This document shows, one piece after another, positions 1 through 5,235 of a DNA stretch of 5,390 bases; positions within the stretch are counted from its first letter, which is position 1, and each line of letters starts with the position of its first letter. The DNA is from an uncultured Campylobacter sp. (GTDB lineage Bacteria > Campylobacterota > Campylobacteria > Campylobacterales > Campylobacteraceae). The DNA lies in NCBI GenBank assembly GCA_937875715.1, contig CALEHZ010000245.1, positions 1 through 5,390 of the forward strand, in the 5' to 3' direction. The notes beneath the pieces are model-generated. The model was not told the origin of the DNA, did no database searches, and saw only the letters and a program-made list of their open reading frames with translations. A program made the translations under genes and the position numbers.

Positions 1-1
1 T

Positions 2-805
2 ACACTATGGTGCTGGGGTTGTGGCGATGGTGTAATTCTAAAAAGCATAATCCGTGCTATCGATGCGATGGGCTGGGATATGGACGATGTGTGCTTGGTA
101 AGCGGTATAGGCTGTTCTGGGCGTATGAGTAGCTATGTGAATTGTAACACAGTTCATACTACTCACGGACGCGCGATTGCCTACGCAACAGGTATAAAAC
201 TAGCAAATCCTAATAAGCATGTAATCGTAGTAACTGGCGATGGTGATGCCCTAGCAATCGGTGGAAATCACACCATCCACGGATGTCGCAGAAATATAGA
301 TATAAATCACATTTTGGTAAATAACTTCATCTATGGTCTAACAAATAGCCAAACAAGCCCTACTACGCCACAAGGCTTTTGGACTGTTACAGCACAATGG
401 GGAAATATAGATCCAAACTTTGATGCTGCTAAGCTAGCAATTGCAGCAGGTGCCTCTTTTGTAGGTCGCCAAAGCATCATAAATCCAGCTCAGCTTGAAA
501 AGCTATTTATAGAAGGCTTTAAGCACGAGGGATATAGCTTTTTTGATGTGTTCTCTAACTGCCACATTAACCTAGGTCGCAAAAACAAAATGGGCGAGGC
601 AGTAGAAGCGATAAAATGGGTTGATAGCCGCACTGTAAGCAAATCAAAATTTGATGGTATGAGTGAAGAAGAGCGCAAAGGGCTATTCCCACTTGGTGTG
701 TTACATAAAGATGAAAGCCGCATAGAGTATTGTAAAGCTTATGCTAAGGTCAGGGAAGCGGCACAAACTAAGAGTAAAATTAACTTTGAGGAGATAATAA
801 AATGA
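2..805 (+). CDS. oorB: 2-oxoglutarate:acceptor oxidoreductase subunit beta, OorB (5' end outside window)
   Basis: This is the thiamine-diphosphate-binding subunit of the OorDABC complex, which oxidises 2-oxoglutarate with CoA to succinyl-CoA and passes electrons to a low-potential carrier in the cytoplasm. The frame is open from base 2, so the ATG at 68 is internal: the codons before it read TLWCWGCGDG, a conserved N-terminal motif of the family. The visible 267 residues include CWGC (residues 4-7), GIGCSG (Cys38) and SNC (Cys187), matching the four cysteines expected to hold a [4Fe-4S] cluster. GDGD (79-82) followed about 25 residues later by NN (107-108) is the TPP/Mg motif. Only some 15-20 N-terminal residues should be missing. 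The stop overlaps the oorC start (ATGA, 802-805), which suggests coupled translation; oorD and oorA would be expected upstream. Identification is firm. Confidence 0.95.
   Translation, partial: TLWCWGCGDGVILKSIIRAIDAMGWDMDDVCLVSGIGCSGRMSSYVNCNTVHTTHGRAIAYATGIKLANPNKHVIVVTGDGDALAIGGNHTIHGCRRNIDINHILVNNFIYGLTNSQTSPTTPQGFWTVTAQWGNIDPNFDAAKLAIAAGASFVGRQSIINPAQLEKLFIEGFKHEGYSFFDVFSNCHINLGRKNKMGEAVEAIKWVDSRTVSKSKFDGMSEEERKGLFPLGVLHKDESRIEYCKAYAKVREAAQTKSKINFEEIIK
788..793 (+). promoter_or_regulatory. Ribosome binding site of oorC
   Basis: GAGGAG lies 8 bases before the ATG at 802, inside the final codons of oorB. It supports the overlapping start over any later one. Confidence 0.75.
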
Positions 806-1350
806 CGCAATTAAGATTTGTTGGTGTTGGCGGTCAGGGCGTTATTTTAGCAGGTGAAATTCTCTCAGCTGCCAAAATCGCTGATGGCGGATATGGAGTA
901 AAAGCAAGCACTTATACTTCACAAGTGCGTGGCGGCCCTACAAAGGTGGATATTTTGCTAAGCGATGATGAAATACTCTATCCTTACGCAAATGAAGGCG
1001 AGATCGACTTCATGCTTGCTACTGCGCAAAAAAGCTATGATGCTTTTAAAGAGGGTGTAAAAGAAGGCGGCATAATCGTGGTAGAACCAAACCTAGTAAC
1101 CCCAAGCGAAGAAGATAAAAAACGCTGGAAAATCTACAATATTCCTATCATTTCAATAGCCAAAGATGAAGTAGGAAATGTAATCACTCAAAGTGTGGTA
1201 GCACTTGGTGTGGCTATGGAATTTACAAAAGTAATGGATATAGAAAAAGTGCGTGAAAGAATGCTCTCATCAGTGCCTGAGAAGGTAAAAGCTGCTAATG
1301 AAAAAGCGTATGAACTAGGCATTAAATACGCAAAAGAAGCTAAGGCGTAA
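802..1350 (+). CDS. oorC: 2-oxoglutarate:acceptor oxidoreductase subunit gamma, OorC
   Basis: This 182-residue protein is the gamma subunit of the same 2-oxoglutarate oxidoreductase complex. It carries the family's glycine-rich N-terminus GVGGQGV (residues 8-14) and the conserved TSQVRGG segment (39-45), both hallmarks of the pyruvate/ketoisovalerate oxidoreductase gamma domain. Its length is typical of stand-alone gamma subunits. The ATG at 802 lies inside the oorB stop (ATGA), and GAGGAG at 788-793 is a good ribosome binding site within the end of oorB, so the start is well supported. It ends in a Lys/Ala-rich tail. No clear Rho-independent terminator follows; a T6 run sits just after the stop without a convincing stem. 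It is probably the last gene of the oor operon, since the next 685 bases lack a gene and the following genes are on the other strand. Confidence 0.95.
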   Translation: MTQLRFVGVGGQGVILAGEILSAAKIADGGYGVKASTYTSQVRGGPTKVDILLSDDEILYPYANEGEIDFMLATAQKSYDAFKEGVKEGGIIVVEPNLVTPSEEDKKRWKIYNIPIISIAKDEVGNVITQSVVALGVAMEFTKVMDIEKVRERMLSSVPEKVKAANEKAYELGIKYAKEAKA

Positions 1351-1377
1351 TTTTTTGTAATTCTCGTAAATTGAACC

Positions 1378-1500
1378 TGTGGCTTGTCTCGTGGCTTACT
1401 GCGACGAAAGCTAGTTTCGCACTTCGCTCCACGCACCACAAGTGCGCGTTCGCTCGTGCTTACTACCTTTCGCCACATTAAGCTCACGATACTTCGCCAA
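1378..1500. other. GC-rich, foldable non-coding patch after oorC
   Basis: Bases 1381-1500 are about 54% G+C (65 of 120 by hand count), in sharp contrast with the AT-rich array that follows. TTCGC occurs five times (1416, 1423, 1449, 1469, 1493) and GTGGCTT twice (1379, 1391). A nested hairpin can be drawn at 1391-1432: GTGG with CCAC, GCG with CGC, and CGAAA with TTTCG around a GCTAG loop. A second short hairpin is CGCAC/GTGCG at 1432-1446. The only long frame across it runs antisense into oorC and resembles no family I know. I see no tRNA, tmRNA, SRP or RNase P signature. It could be a dispersed repeat, a small RNA or a decayed insert. Function is unknown. Confidence 0.45.
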
Positions 1501-1607
1501 GCTGCTTAAATAGACTTTTCTTTAACATTTCAGAAAATTCAAAACCATTTTAGAAAATTCAAGTTTGAATTTTCTGAAATTTTTGGTTAGTTGACTGCAG
1601 CGAGTTT

Positions 1608-1633
1608 GAATTTTCTGAATTTTCAGAAAATTC
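1608..1633. repeat. 26-bp palindrome, copy 1
   Basis: Left arm GAATTTTCTGA (1608-1618), centre ATTT, right arm TCAGAAAATTC (1623-1633). The arms are perfect, and one more T-A pair outside makes 12 bp. It is nearly identical to the palindromes at 1669-1694 and 1768-1793, differing only at two central positions. Confidence 0.85.
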
Positions 1634-1668
1634 AGCTGTTTTAAAAAATTCAAAAGCTTTTAAACCTT

Positions 1669-1694
1669 GAATTTTCTGAATTTTTAGAAAATTC
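1669..1694. repeat. 26-bp palindrome, copy 2
   Basis: Same element as at 1608-1633 with one central difference (TTAG in place of TCAG at the start of the right arm). The outer arms TTGAATTTTCT (1667-1677) and AGAAAATTCAA (1686-1696) match perfectly over 11 bp. Confidence 0.8.
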
Positions 1695-1767
1695 AAAATC
1701 GCAGCAGTGGATGAGCCAGAAAATTCAAAGCTGAATTTTCTGAAAGTCTGAATTTTCTGAAAGTTTT

Positions 1768-1793
1768 GAATTTTCTGAACTTTCAGAAAATTC
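1768..1793. repeat. 26-bp palindrome, copy 3
   Basis: Same element as at 1608-1633 with a C in the centre. Left arm GAATTTTCTGA (1768-1778), centre ACTT, right arm TCAGAAAATTC (1783-1793). Two further direct GAATTTTCT copies lie 18 and 35 bp upstream (1750, 1733), so this end of the array has three direct copies in a row. Confidence 0.85.
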
Positions 1794-1865
1794 AGCGTTT
1801 TTGGGGGTTGTGGGGGTATTTTTGAATTTTCTAAAATTAAAAAATTCAAAAAATTCAGAAAATTC

Positions 1866-2035
1866 AAAACTCGCGGTAGCGGCAGTTAAATAAAAGGCGC
1901 GGCATTTTAGATGATTTTTGCTGCTGGGAGACAGAATACATAATTCATCAAGGCTCGCAGCAGTGAAAAGCACACCCAACGGGTGCGTAGCAAAAAAAGC
2001 CCCGCCAGCCGAATTTTAGAAAATTCAAAAAATTT
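1866..2035. other. Remainder of the intergenic gap, no gene seen
   Basis: This stretch lies between the repeat array and the 3' end of the minus-strand amidase gene. It is of mixed composition with GC-rich islands (1870-1884, 2000-2010). The 11-mer TCGCAGCAGTG at 1955-1965 also occurs at 1699-1709 inside the array. GAATTTTAGAAAATTC at 2011-2026 is one more near-palindromic repeat copy, 10 bases past the end of the amidase gene. No credible frame or known RNA is visible. Confidence 0.5.
1966..1987 (-). terminator. Possible terminator of the CDF-aguB operon
   Basis: Read on the minus strand, CGCACCC (1987-1981), loop GTT and GGGTGTG (1977-1971) form a 7-bp stem with one G-U pair, followed by C and four T. 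It lies about 50 bases past the stop of the amidase gene. On the plus strand the wobble becomes an A-C mismatch and no T run follows, which favours the minus-strand role. The T run is short, so this is tentative. Confidence 0.4.
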
Positions 2036-2956
2036 TTACAAACAAAATCGCTTTAAAATATCGCTATAAGCATCAATTCGCCTATCTCTTAAAAACGGCC
2101 ACCACCTTCTTACATTTTCACAGCGTCCCAAATCAATATCCAAAACCTGGCAAACCTCGCTTTTATCATCCGCGCAAAAAAGCTCTTCGCCCTGCGCTCC
2201 ATAAACAAAGCTATTTCCCCAAAATCTAATTCCTTCATTTTGCTCGCAAACTGCGTTTTTATCACTTAAAGCAGCAGATTCAAATCCCATGCGATTTATG
2301 GCTATCACAGGCAAGCCATTTGCCACCGCATGTCCTCTTTGGACGGCTTTCCACGCATTTAGTTGCCTTTGCTTTTCATCATCGCTATCACCATCAAACC
2401 AGCCAATCGCCGTAGGATATATGAGAATTTCAGCGCCTTTTAGCGCCATTATTCTAGCAGCTTCTGGATACCACTGATCCCAGCATACCAAAACGCCAAG
2501 CCTACCCACGCTAGTATCAATAGGCTCAAAGCCCAAATCGCCTGGAGTAAAATAAAACTTCTCATAAAAGTTCGGATCATCTGGAATATGCATTTTTCTA
2601 TATTTTCCAGCCACTTTGCCGTCACTTTCAAAGACAACTGCTGTATTGTGATACAGACCTGCGCTTCGCTTTTCAAACAAAGATGTCACCAAAACGATCT
2701 TATTTTCCCTAGCCACCTGCGCCCAAAACTCGCAGTCACTGCTAAAATCATTTGCCAAATCAAAATTATCCACATTTTCTTTTTGACAAAAATACGCATT
2801 TTGATGAAGTTCGCTTAAAATCACAAGCCTAGCACCATTTTTTGCCGCTTTTTTTATAAGCTCGCAAGTCCTTAAAATCGTGCTTTCCTTGCTACCTTGA
2901 TACTCGTGCGCCACCAGCCCTACTTTTAAGAGCCCTACTTTTAACATATCTTTCAT
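2036..2956 (-). CDS. aguB: N-carbamoylputrescine amidase-like nitrilase-superfamily hydrolase
   Basis: This 306-residue cytoplasmic hydrolase should convert N-carbamoylputrescine to putrescine, CO2 and ammonia, the last step of the agmatine route to polyamines. The nitrilase catalytic triad is in place: Glu49 (LSELHQNAYF), Lys121 (YRKMHIPDD) and Cys158 (VLVCWDQWYPEAAR). The blocks around them, with IYPTAIGW (179-186) and the C-terminal RRWWPFLRDRR (283-293), are those of the AguB branch. The start at 2956 overlaps the stop of the upstream transporter gene (ATGA on the minus strand), with AAAGGGG a few bases before it. A second ATG nine bases in (2947) is also possible. A 15-bp tandem duplication lengthens the N-terminus. 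The agmatine deiminase partner gene is not in this window. Family assignment is firm; the exact substrate is inferred from the family. Confidence 0.88.
   Translation of the reverse strand: MKDMLKVGLLKVGLVAHEYQGSKESTILRTCELIKKAAKNGARLVILSELHQNAYFCQKENVDNFDLANDFSSDCEFWAQVARENKIVLVTSLFEKRSAGLYHNTAVVFESDGKVAGKYRKMHIPDDPNFYEKFYFTPGDLGFEPIDTSVGRLGVLVCWDQWYPEAARIMALKGAEILIYPTAIGWFDGDSDDEKQRQLNAWKAVQRGHAVANGLPVIAINRMGFESAALSDKNAVCEQNEGIRFWGNSFVYGAQGEELFCADDKSEVCQVLDIDLGRCENVRRWWPFLRDRRIDAYSDILKRFCL
2916..2945 (-). repeat. 15-bp tandem duplication in the 5' end of aguB
   Basis: AGCCCTACTTTTAAG (2916-2930) is followed directly by AGCCCTACTTTTAAC (2931-2945), 14 of 15 bases identical. On the coding strand it repeats five codons in frame, giving LKVGLLKVGL near the N-terminus. 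Without one unit the protein would begin MLKVGLVAHE after the second ATG, the usual look of this family's first strand. Confidence 0.9.
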
Positions 2957-3831
2957 ATTTCGCCCCTTTCTTCTTTTTCATCATCTGTGATGTCAAAATG
3001 CACTTCAAAAATCCACTTATTTTCGCTAAATTTCTCTCTAATTTCTCTTTCAAGCTCTTCTTCTACCTCGTGCGCTTCTTTTAAAATAATATTTGGATCA
3101 AACACCAAATGAGCACCAAAATAGCAGATATTTCCGCTTTTTCTAGTGCGGATTAAATGCGTTGAGAGAATTTTATCTTTTTTAGCAATTAACTCTTTTA
3201 TCTCATTTGTCATCTCATCAGGCAGCGAGGCATCTAGCAGCGAATACAAGCTTTCTTTTACAAGTGGCAGAGCTGAAAAAACGATATAAGCACTAACTGC
3301 CATACCAAAAAGCGCATCAATTATAACTAAACCACTAAAATGCACAGCCACCAAAGCTGCAATTGTAGCTAGATTTGTAAACAAATCCACCTCATAGTGC
3401 AGCGCATCAGCGTAAACTATCATGCTGCCGCTTTTAGCGCTTGCGTGCCTTAAATAAAACACCAAAAGTGCTGTCAAAACCACTGAAATTATCATCACCC
3501 AAAGCGCAATGCCAAATTCAAGTGGCTTTGGGTCAAATAGCTTTAAAACGCCTTGATAAGCTACAAATAGTCCAACTCCAGCTATAAAAAGTCCTTCAAA
3601 AAGTGCTGCTAAGGGCTCAATTTTAGCGTAGCCAAAGTTAAATTGCTCATTTGGACTTTTGTGAGATTTTTTTAGAGCAAAATAATTCATCGCACTAATT
3701 AAGCAGTCTCCAAGCGAGTCAAGCGCTGAGCTTATCACAGCTACAGAACCAGAGCTCACGCCAAAAATAAGTTTCACCGCTGCTAAAATACTAGCCACAG
3801 TTCCAGCCACAAAAGGCGGTGTAATCGTCAT
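2953..3831 (-). CDS. Cation diffusion facilitator (FieF-like) metal efflux transporter
   Basis: This 292-residue inner-membrane transporter should export divalent metal (Zn, Fe or Cd type) in exchange for protons. About six hydrophobic segments fill residues 5-200. The metal site of the Zn/Fe/Cd class is present: DxxxD in the second helix (Asp38, Asp42; SALDSLGD) and HxxxD in the fifth (His145, Asp149; LHYEVD). FGYAKIEPLAAL (67-78) is the conserved loop and helix. The C-terminal cytoplasmic domain has His225, His241, His254, His278 and Asp280 in the spacing used by E. coli FieF for its dimer-interface metals. The start at 3831 is the first ATG after an in-frame TAG, with a weak AGGTTGAG site before it. 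The stop overlaps the start of the amidase gene. The metal cannot be settled from sequence. Confidence 0.93.
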   Translation of the reverse strand: MTITPPFVAGTVASILAAVKLIFGVSSGSVAVISSALDSLGDCLISAMNYFALKKSHKSPNEQFNFGYAKIEPLAALFEGLFIAGVGLFVAYQGVLKLFDPKPLEFGIALWVMIISVVLTALLVFYLRHASAKSGSMIVYADALHYEVDLFTNLATIAALVAVHFSGLVIIDALFGMAVSAYIVFSALPLVKESLYSLLDASLPDEMTNEIKELIAKKDKILSTHLIRTRKSGNICYFGAHLVFDPNIILKEAHEVEEELEREIREKFSENKWIFEVHFDITDDEKEERGEI

Positions 3832-3863
3832 TTTCTCAACCTAACAAAGTGAATTTTTTAAAA

Positions 3864-3869
3864 ATTATA
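3864..3869 (-). promoter_or_regulatory. Probable -10 element for the CDF-aguB operon
   Basis: Read on the minus strand this is a perfect TATAAT, 32 bases before the transporter ATG and preceded by T-rich DNA without a clear -35 box. That is the usual form of the Campylobacter sigma-70 promoter. The expected transcript start would be near 3857. Confidence 0.5.
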
Positions 3870-3893
3870 TAAAAATTTATTTAATAAATATTT

Positions 3894-3909
3894 GAATTTT
3901 ATAAAATTA
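3894..3909. repeat. Near-perfect copy of the 16-bp AT-centred palindrome
   Basis: GAATTTTATAAAATTA differs from the perfect palindrome GAATTTTATAAAATTC only at its last base. It lies between two divergent genes. A further half-copy, ATAAAATTC, is at 3930-3938. Confidence 0.7.
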
Positions 3910-3962
3910 GTTGCTTACTTTTTATTTTCATAAAATTCAGCTTTTATTAAAACAAAAAAGAC

Positions 3963-3968
3963 TAGAAT
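3963..3968 (+). promoter_or_regulatory. Possible -10 element for the pseudopilin gene
   Basis: TAGAAT lies 37 bases before the ATG at 4006, downstream of an A/T-rich stretch. It is one mismatch from TATAAT and has no clear -35 partner. No sigma-54 (GG-N10-GC) pattern was seen. Confidence 0.3.
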
Positions 3969-3994
3969 TAGCCTTTCACACAAAAGTTTTACAC

Positions 3995-4000
3995 AAGGAG
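3995..4000 (+). promoter_or_regulatory. Ribosome binding site of the pseudopilin gene
   Basis: AAGGAG sits five bases before the ATG at 4006. It is a strong match that fixes the start directly at the prepilin leader. Confidence 0.85.
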
Positions 4001-4005
4001 TTAAA

Positions 4006-4416
4006 ATGAAAAAGGGCTTTACAATGATTGAGCTGATTTTCGTAATCGTAATTTTAGGCATTTTAGCCTCTGTGGCTATTCCACGACTAGCTAGCACTAG
4101 ACAAGATGCTGAGATTTCATCAGCAATTGCGAACTTAAGGACATTACAAAGTGATGCTTCAGCATACTATGTAGCCAATGGAGAATTCCCTGATAATTTC
4201 AAAGTAATGACAAATGTTAAGGTTGAAAATGAAACAAATGTTGAAAATTGGGGTTTATATGGTGGCTTGAAAGTAGGCAACGATGTAGCATGTATCAATA
4301 TAACTCTTAAAAATGAAGTAAAAGAGACATTTTTTCAACCAGCTGCTATGATGATAGACCTAGAAAGAGAATCTAGTGATCCACTTTGCCAAGCAGTAAA
4401 AAATACACCTAAGTAA
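4006..4416 (+). CDS. Type II secretion/type IV pilin-like protein, C-terminus probably lost by frameshift
   Basis: The protein begins MKKGFTMIELIFVIVILG, a classic class III prepilin leader. The prepilin peptidase should cut between Gly4 and Phe5, leaving Glu9 as the conserved Glu+5 and a hydrophobic assembly helix to about residue 27. The rest is a small globular domain with Cys96 and Cys128. In Campylobacter such proteins are usually pseudopilins of the Cts/type II-like system for DNA uptake (CtsG-like), acting in the inner membrane and periplasm; I cannot assign the exact member. The present frame stops at 4414-4416 (136 residues). The next bases, read one frame back from 4413, encode a natural-looking continuation of 41 residues to a stop at 4536-4538, so the gene seems shortened by loss of one base. 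The short form may still be made. Confidence 0.85.
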   Translation: MKKGFTMIELIFVIVILGILASVAIPRLASTRQDAEISSAIANLRTLQSDASAYYVANGEFPDNFKVMTNVKVENETNVENWGLYGGLKVGNDVACINITLKNEVKETFFQPAAMMIDLERESSDPLCQAVKNTPK

Positions 4417-4538
4417 AAAAATTTACACAAAATGATATTTATTTCAGAGATTGTACAGGTGAAGGTGAAAATGAAGTGTGCAAAAAATCATTTGTTGGCA
4501 AAGGTATATTAATAGGTTCATCAACTTCTGTTTATTAA
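4413..4538 (+). pseudogene. Detached C-terminal coding remnant of the pseudopilin gene
   Basis: From GTA at 4413 a frame runs 41 codons to TAA at 4536-4538 with no start codon or ribosome binding site of its own. It begins VKKFTQNDIYFRDC and contains EVCKKSFVGKG, with two cysteines and a glycine-rich end as in minor pilin C-termini. It joins smoothly to the upstream NTPK if one base is restored between 4411 and 4414; an earlier shift would hit TAA at 4410-4412. The composition looks coding, unlike the repeat DNA that follows. It could instead be the tail of a different, deleted pilin gene. Confidence 0.65.
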
Positions 4539-4547
4539 AGCACAAAT

Positions 4548-4602
4548 AGCCTGAATTTTATGAATTTTCTAAACTGCATTTGAATTTTATAAAATTCAGG
4601 CT
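4548..4602. repeat. Inverted repeat enclosing GAATTTT copies
   Basis: AGCCTGAATTTTAT (4548-4561) and ATAAAATTCAGGCT (4589-4602) are perfect 14-bp arms around 27 bases. Inside are a GAATTTTCT copy (4562-4570) and the left half of a perfect 16-bp palindrome GAATTTTATAAAATTC (4582-4597), whose right half overlaps the right arm. As RNA it could form a hairpin between the pilin remnant and the lipoprotein gene, but no T run follows, so a terminator role is doubtful. Confidence 0.75.
4588..4593 (+). promoter_or_regulatory. Possible -10 element for the lipoprotein gene, inside a repeat
   Basis: TATAAA lies at the centre of the palindrome GAATTTTATAAAATTC, 42 bases before the ATG at 4636. It is one mismatch from the sigma-70 consensus. 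The symmetry gives the same hexamer on the other strand. Confidence 0.3.
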
Positions 4603-4626
4603 TTAAAAAATTCATTAGCCTATTTT

Positions 4627-4630
4627 GGAG
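4627..4630 (+). promoter_or_regulatory. Ribosome binding site of the lipoprotein gene
   Basis: GGAG, within TTGGAG, is five bases before the ATG at 4636, which begins a clear lipoprotein leader. Confidence 0.75.
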
Positions 4631-4635
4631 AAAAA

Positions 4636-5229
4636 ATGAAACATATCAAAAAATTCACTCAAGTTGCCGGTCGTGGTGCGATTTTGGCGATTTTAGGCTC
4701 AGGTCTTGTGGGCTGTGGCACAAACGCTAACGACAATCAAAACGAGCAAATCCAAAAGCAAAATGCCACCGTTTTTATTGAAAAAACCGAAAATGGCTAC
4801 AAAATCGCAGATGAATTTCCTAGCAACGAAACTAGGGTTTTCTTGCGTGAAAAAGACGCTGATGGCAAGGTAAATGAACGACTTTTAAACCAAGCTGAGA
4901 TTGATGAAATCCTAAAAGAAGAAAACGCCAAAATAGACGCTGGAACTAGCAATTTAGCAAATGGAGCTCAGCTTAGCAGTGGTGGAATGAGTCTTGGTGA
5001 GGCGATTTTAGCCTCAGCAGCTGGTGCGATAATCGGGTCGTGGATAGGCTCAAAACTCTTTAACAGCCCTGGCTACAATGCCGCTCGCTCTAATGCCTAC
5101 TCAAATCCAAGTGCCTACGCACGCAGCCAAAGCAGCTTTAGTGGGGCAAAAACTGGTGCAAGTGGCGCAAAAAGTGGATTTTTTGGCGGCTCAAACAAAG
5201 CTAGCGGTGGCAGCAGCCTAGGCGGATAA
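4636..5229 (+). CDS. UPF0323 family lipoprotein (Cj0371-like)
   Basis: This 197-residue protein resembles the UPF0323 lipoproteins of Campylobacter and Helicobacter relatives. It has a basic N-terminus (MKHIKKFTQ), a hydrophobic stretch and a lipobox LVGC with the acylated cysteine at 27, so it should be anchored in the envelope. A polar domain follows (about 40-110; VFIEKTENGYKIADEFPS is typical), then a Gly/Ala-rich hydrophobic segment at 117-142 (EAILASAAGAIIGSWIGSKL), which resembles a glycine zipper, and a Ser/Gly/Ala-rich tail (166-197). No enzyme motif is visible. I recall C. jejuni Cj0371 being linked to motility and virulence; the molecular role is not known to me. It is probably transcribed alone or with genes beyond the window. 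Confidence 0.85.
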   Translation: MKHIKKFTQVAGRGAILAILGSGLVGCGTNANDNQNEQIQKQNATVFIEKTENGYKIADEFPSNETRVFLREKDADGKVNERLLNQAEIDEILKEENAKIDAGTSNLANGAQLSSGGMSLGEAILASAAGAIIGSWIGSKLFNSPGYNAARSNAYSNPSAYARSQSSFSGAKTGASGAKSGFFGGSNKASGGSSLGG

Positions 5230-5235
5230 ATCTTT

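Larger units (their letters stand above)
1526..1865. repeat. Array of GAATTTTCT/AGAAAATTC palindromic repeats
   Basis: The 9-mer AGAAAATTC occurs exactly at 1532, 1552, 1625, 1686, 1718, 1785 and 1857. Its complement GAATTTTCT occurs at 1567, 1608, 1669, 1733, 1750, 1768 and 1824. Degenerate AAAAAATTC copies lie at 1643, 1839 and 1848. The copies pair into six dyads (1552-1575, 1607-1634, 1667-1696, 1717-1742, 1767-1794, 1819-1852) whose centres are 57, 61, 48, 51 and 55 bp apart. The left edge has an imperfect 20-bp tandem repeat (1526-1545 and 1546-1565). Long minus-strand frames here translate into monotonous Asn/Phe/Lys/Gln/Ser strings and are products of the repeat. Such DNA could bind a protein, form RNA hairpins or be a family of small mobile palindromes; the sequence does not decide. 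Confidence 0.85.

Noticed and set aside
1188..1487. 99-residue minus-strand frame overlapping the oorC end
   Set aside because: Mostly antisense to oorC, no recognisable domain, no ribosome binding site; a shadow frame.
1803..1816. G-run pair GGGGGTTGTGGGGG as phase-variable tract or G-quadruplex
   Set aside because: Each run is only five G, too short for typical Campylobacter phase variation and not inside a gene; two runs do not make a standard four-run quadruplex.
1548..1852. CRISPR array
   Set aside because: The spacing of repeats and unique DNA is superficially similar, but dyads differ in length and orientation, intervals of about 20-32 bp vary, repeats are plain AT-rich palindromes, and no cas gene is near.
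1559..1979. Two long minus-strand frames (1559-1867 and 1725-1979)
   Set aside because: They cross the palindromic array and translate to monotonous strings such as NFLNFL and ENSK in several frames, with no ribosome binding site or family resemblance. They are a by-product of stop-poor repeat DNA.
2588..2818. 76-residue plus-strand frame and other frames inside aguB
   Set aside because: They lie fully within a confidently identified nitrilase-family gene on the other strand and resemble nothing; shadow frames.
3905..3917. Sigma-54 promoter suggested by TTGCTT before the pilin gene
   Set aside because: There is no GG at the -24 position, so only half of the signature is present.
4411..4421. 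Programmed -1 ribosomal frameshift joining the pilin to its tail
   Set aside because: The bases before the stop (CCT AAG) do not form a slippery heptamer, and the A-rich run lies after the stop codon in the reading frame.
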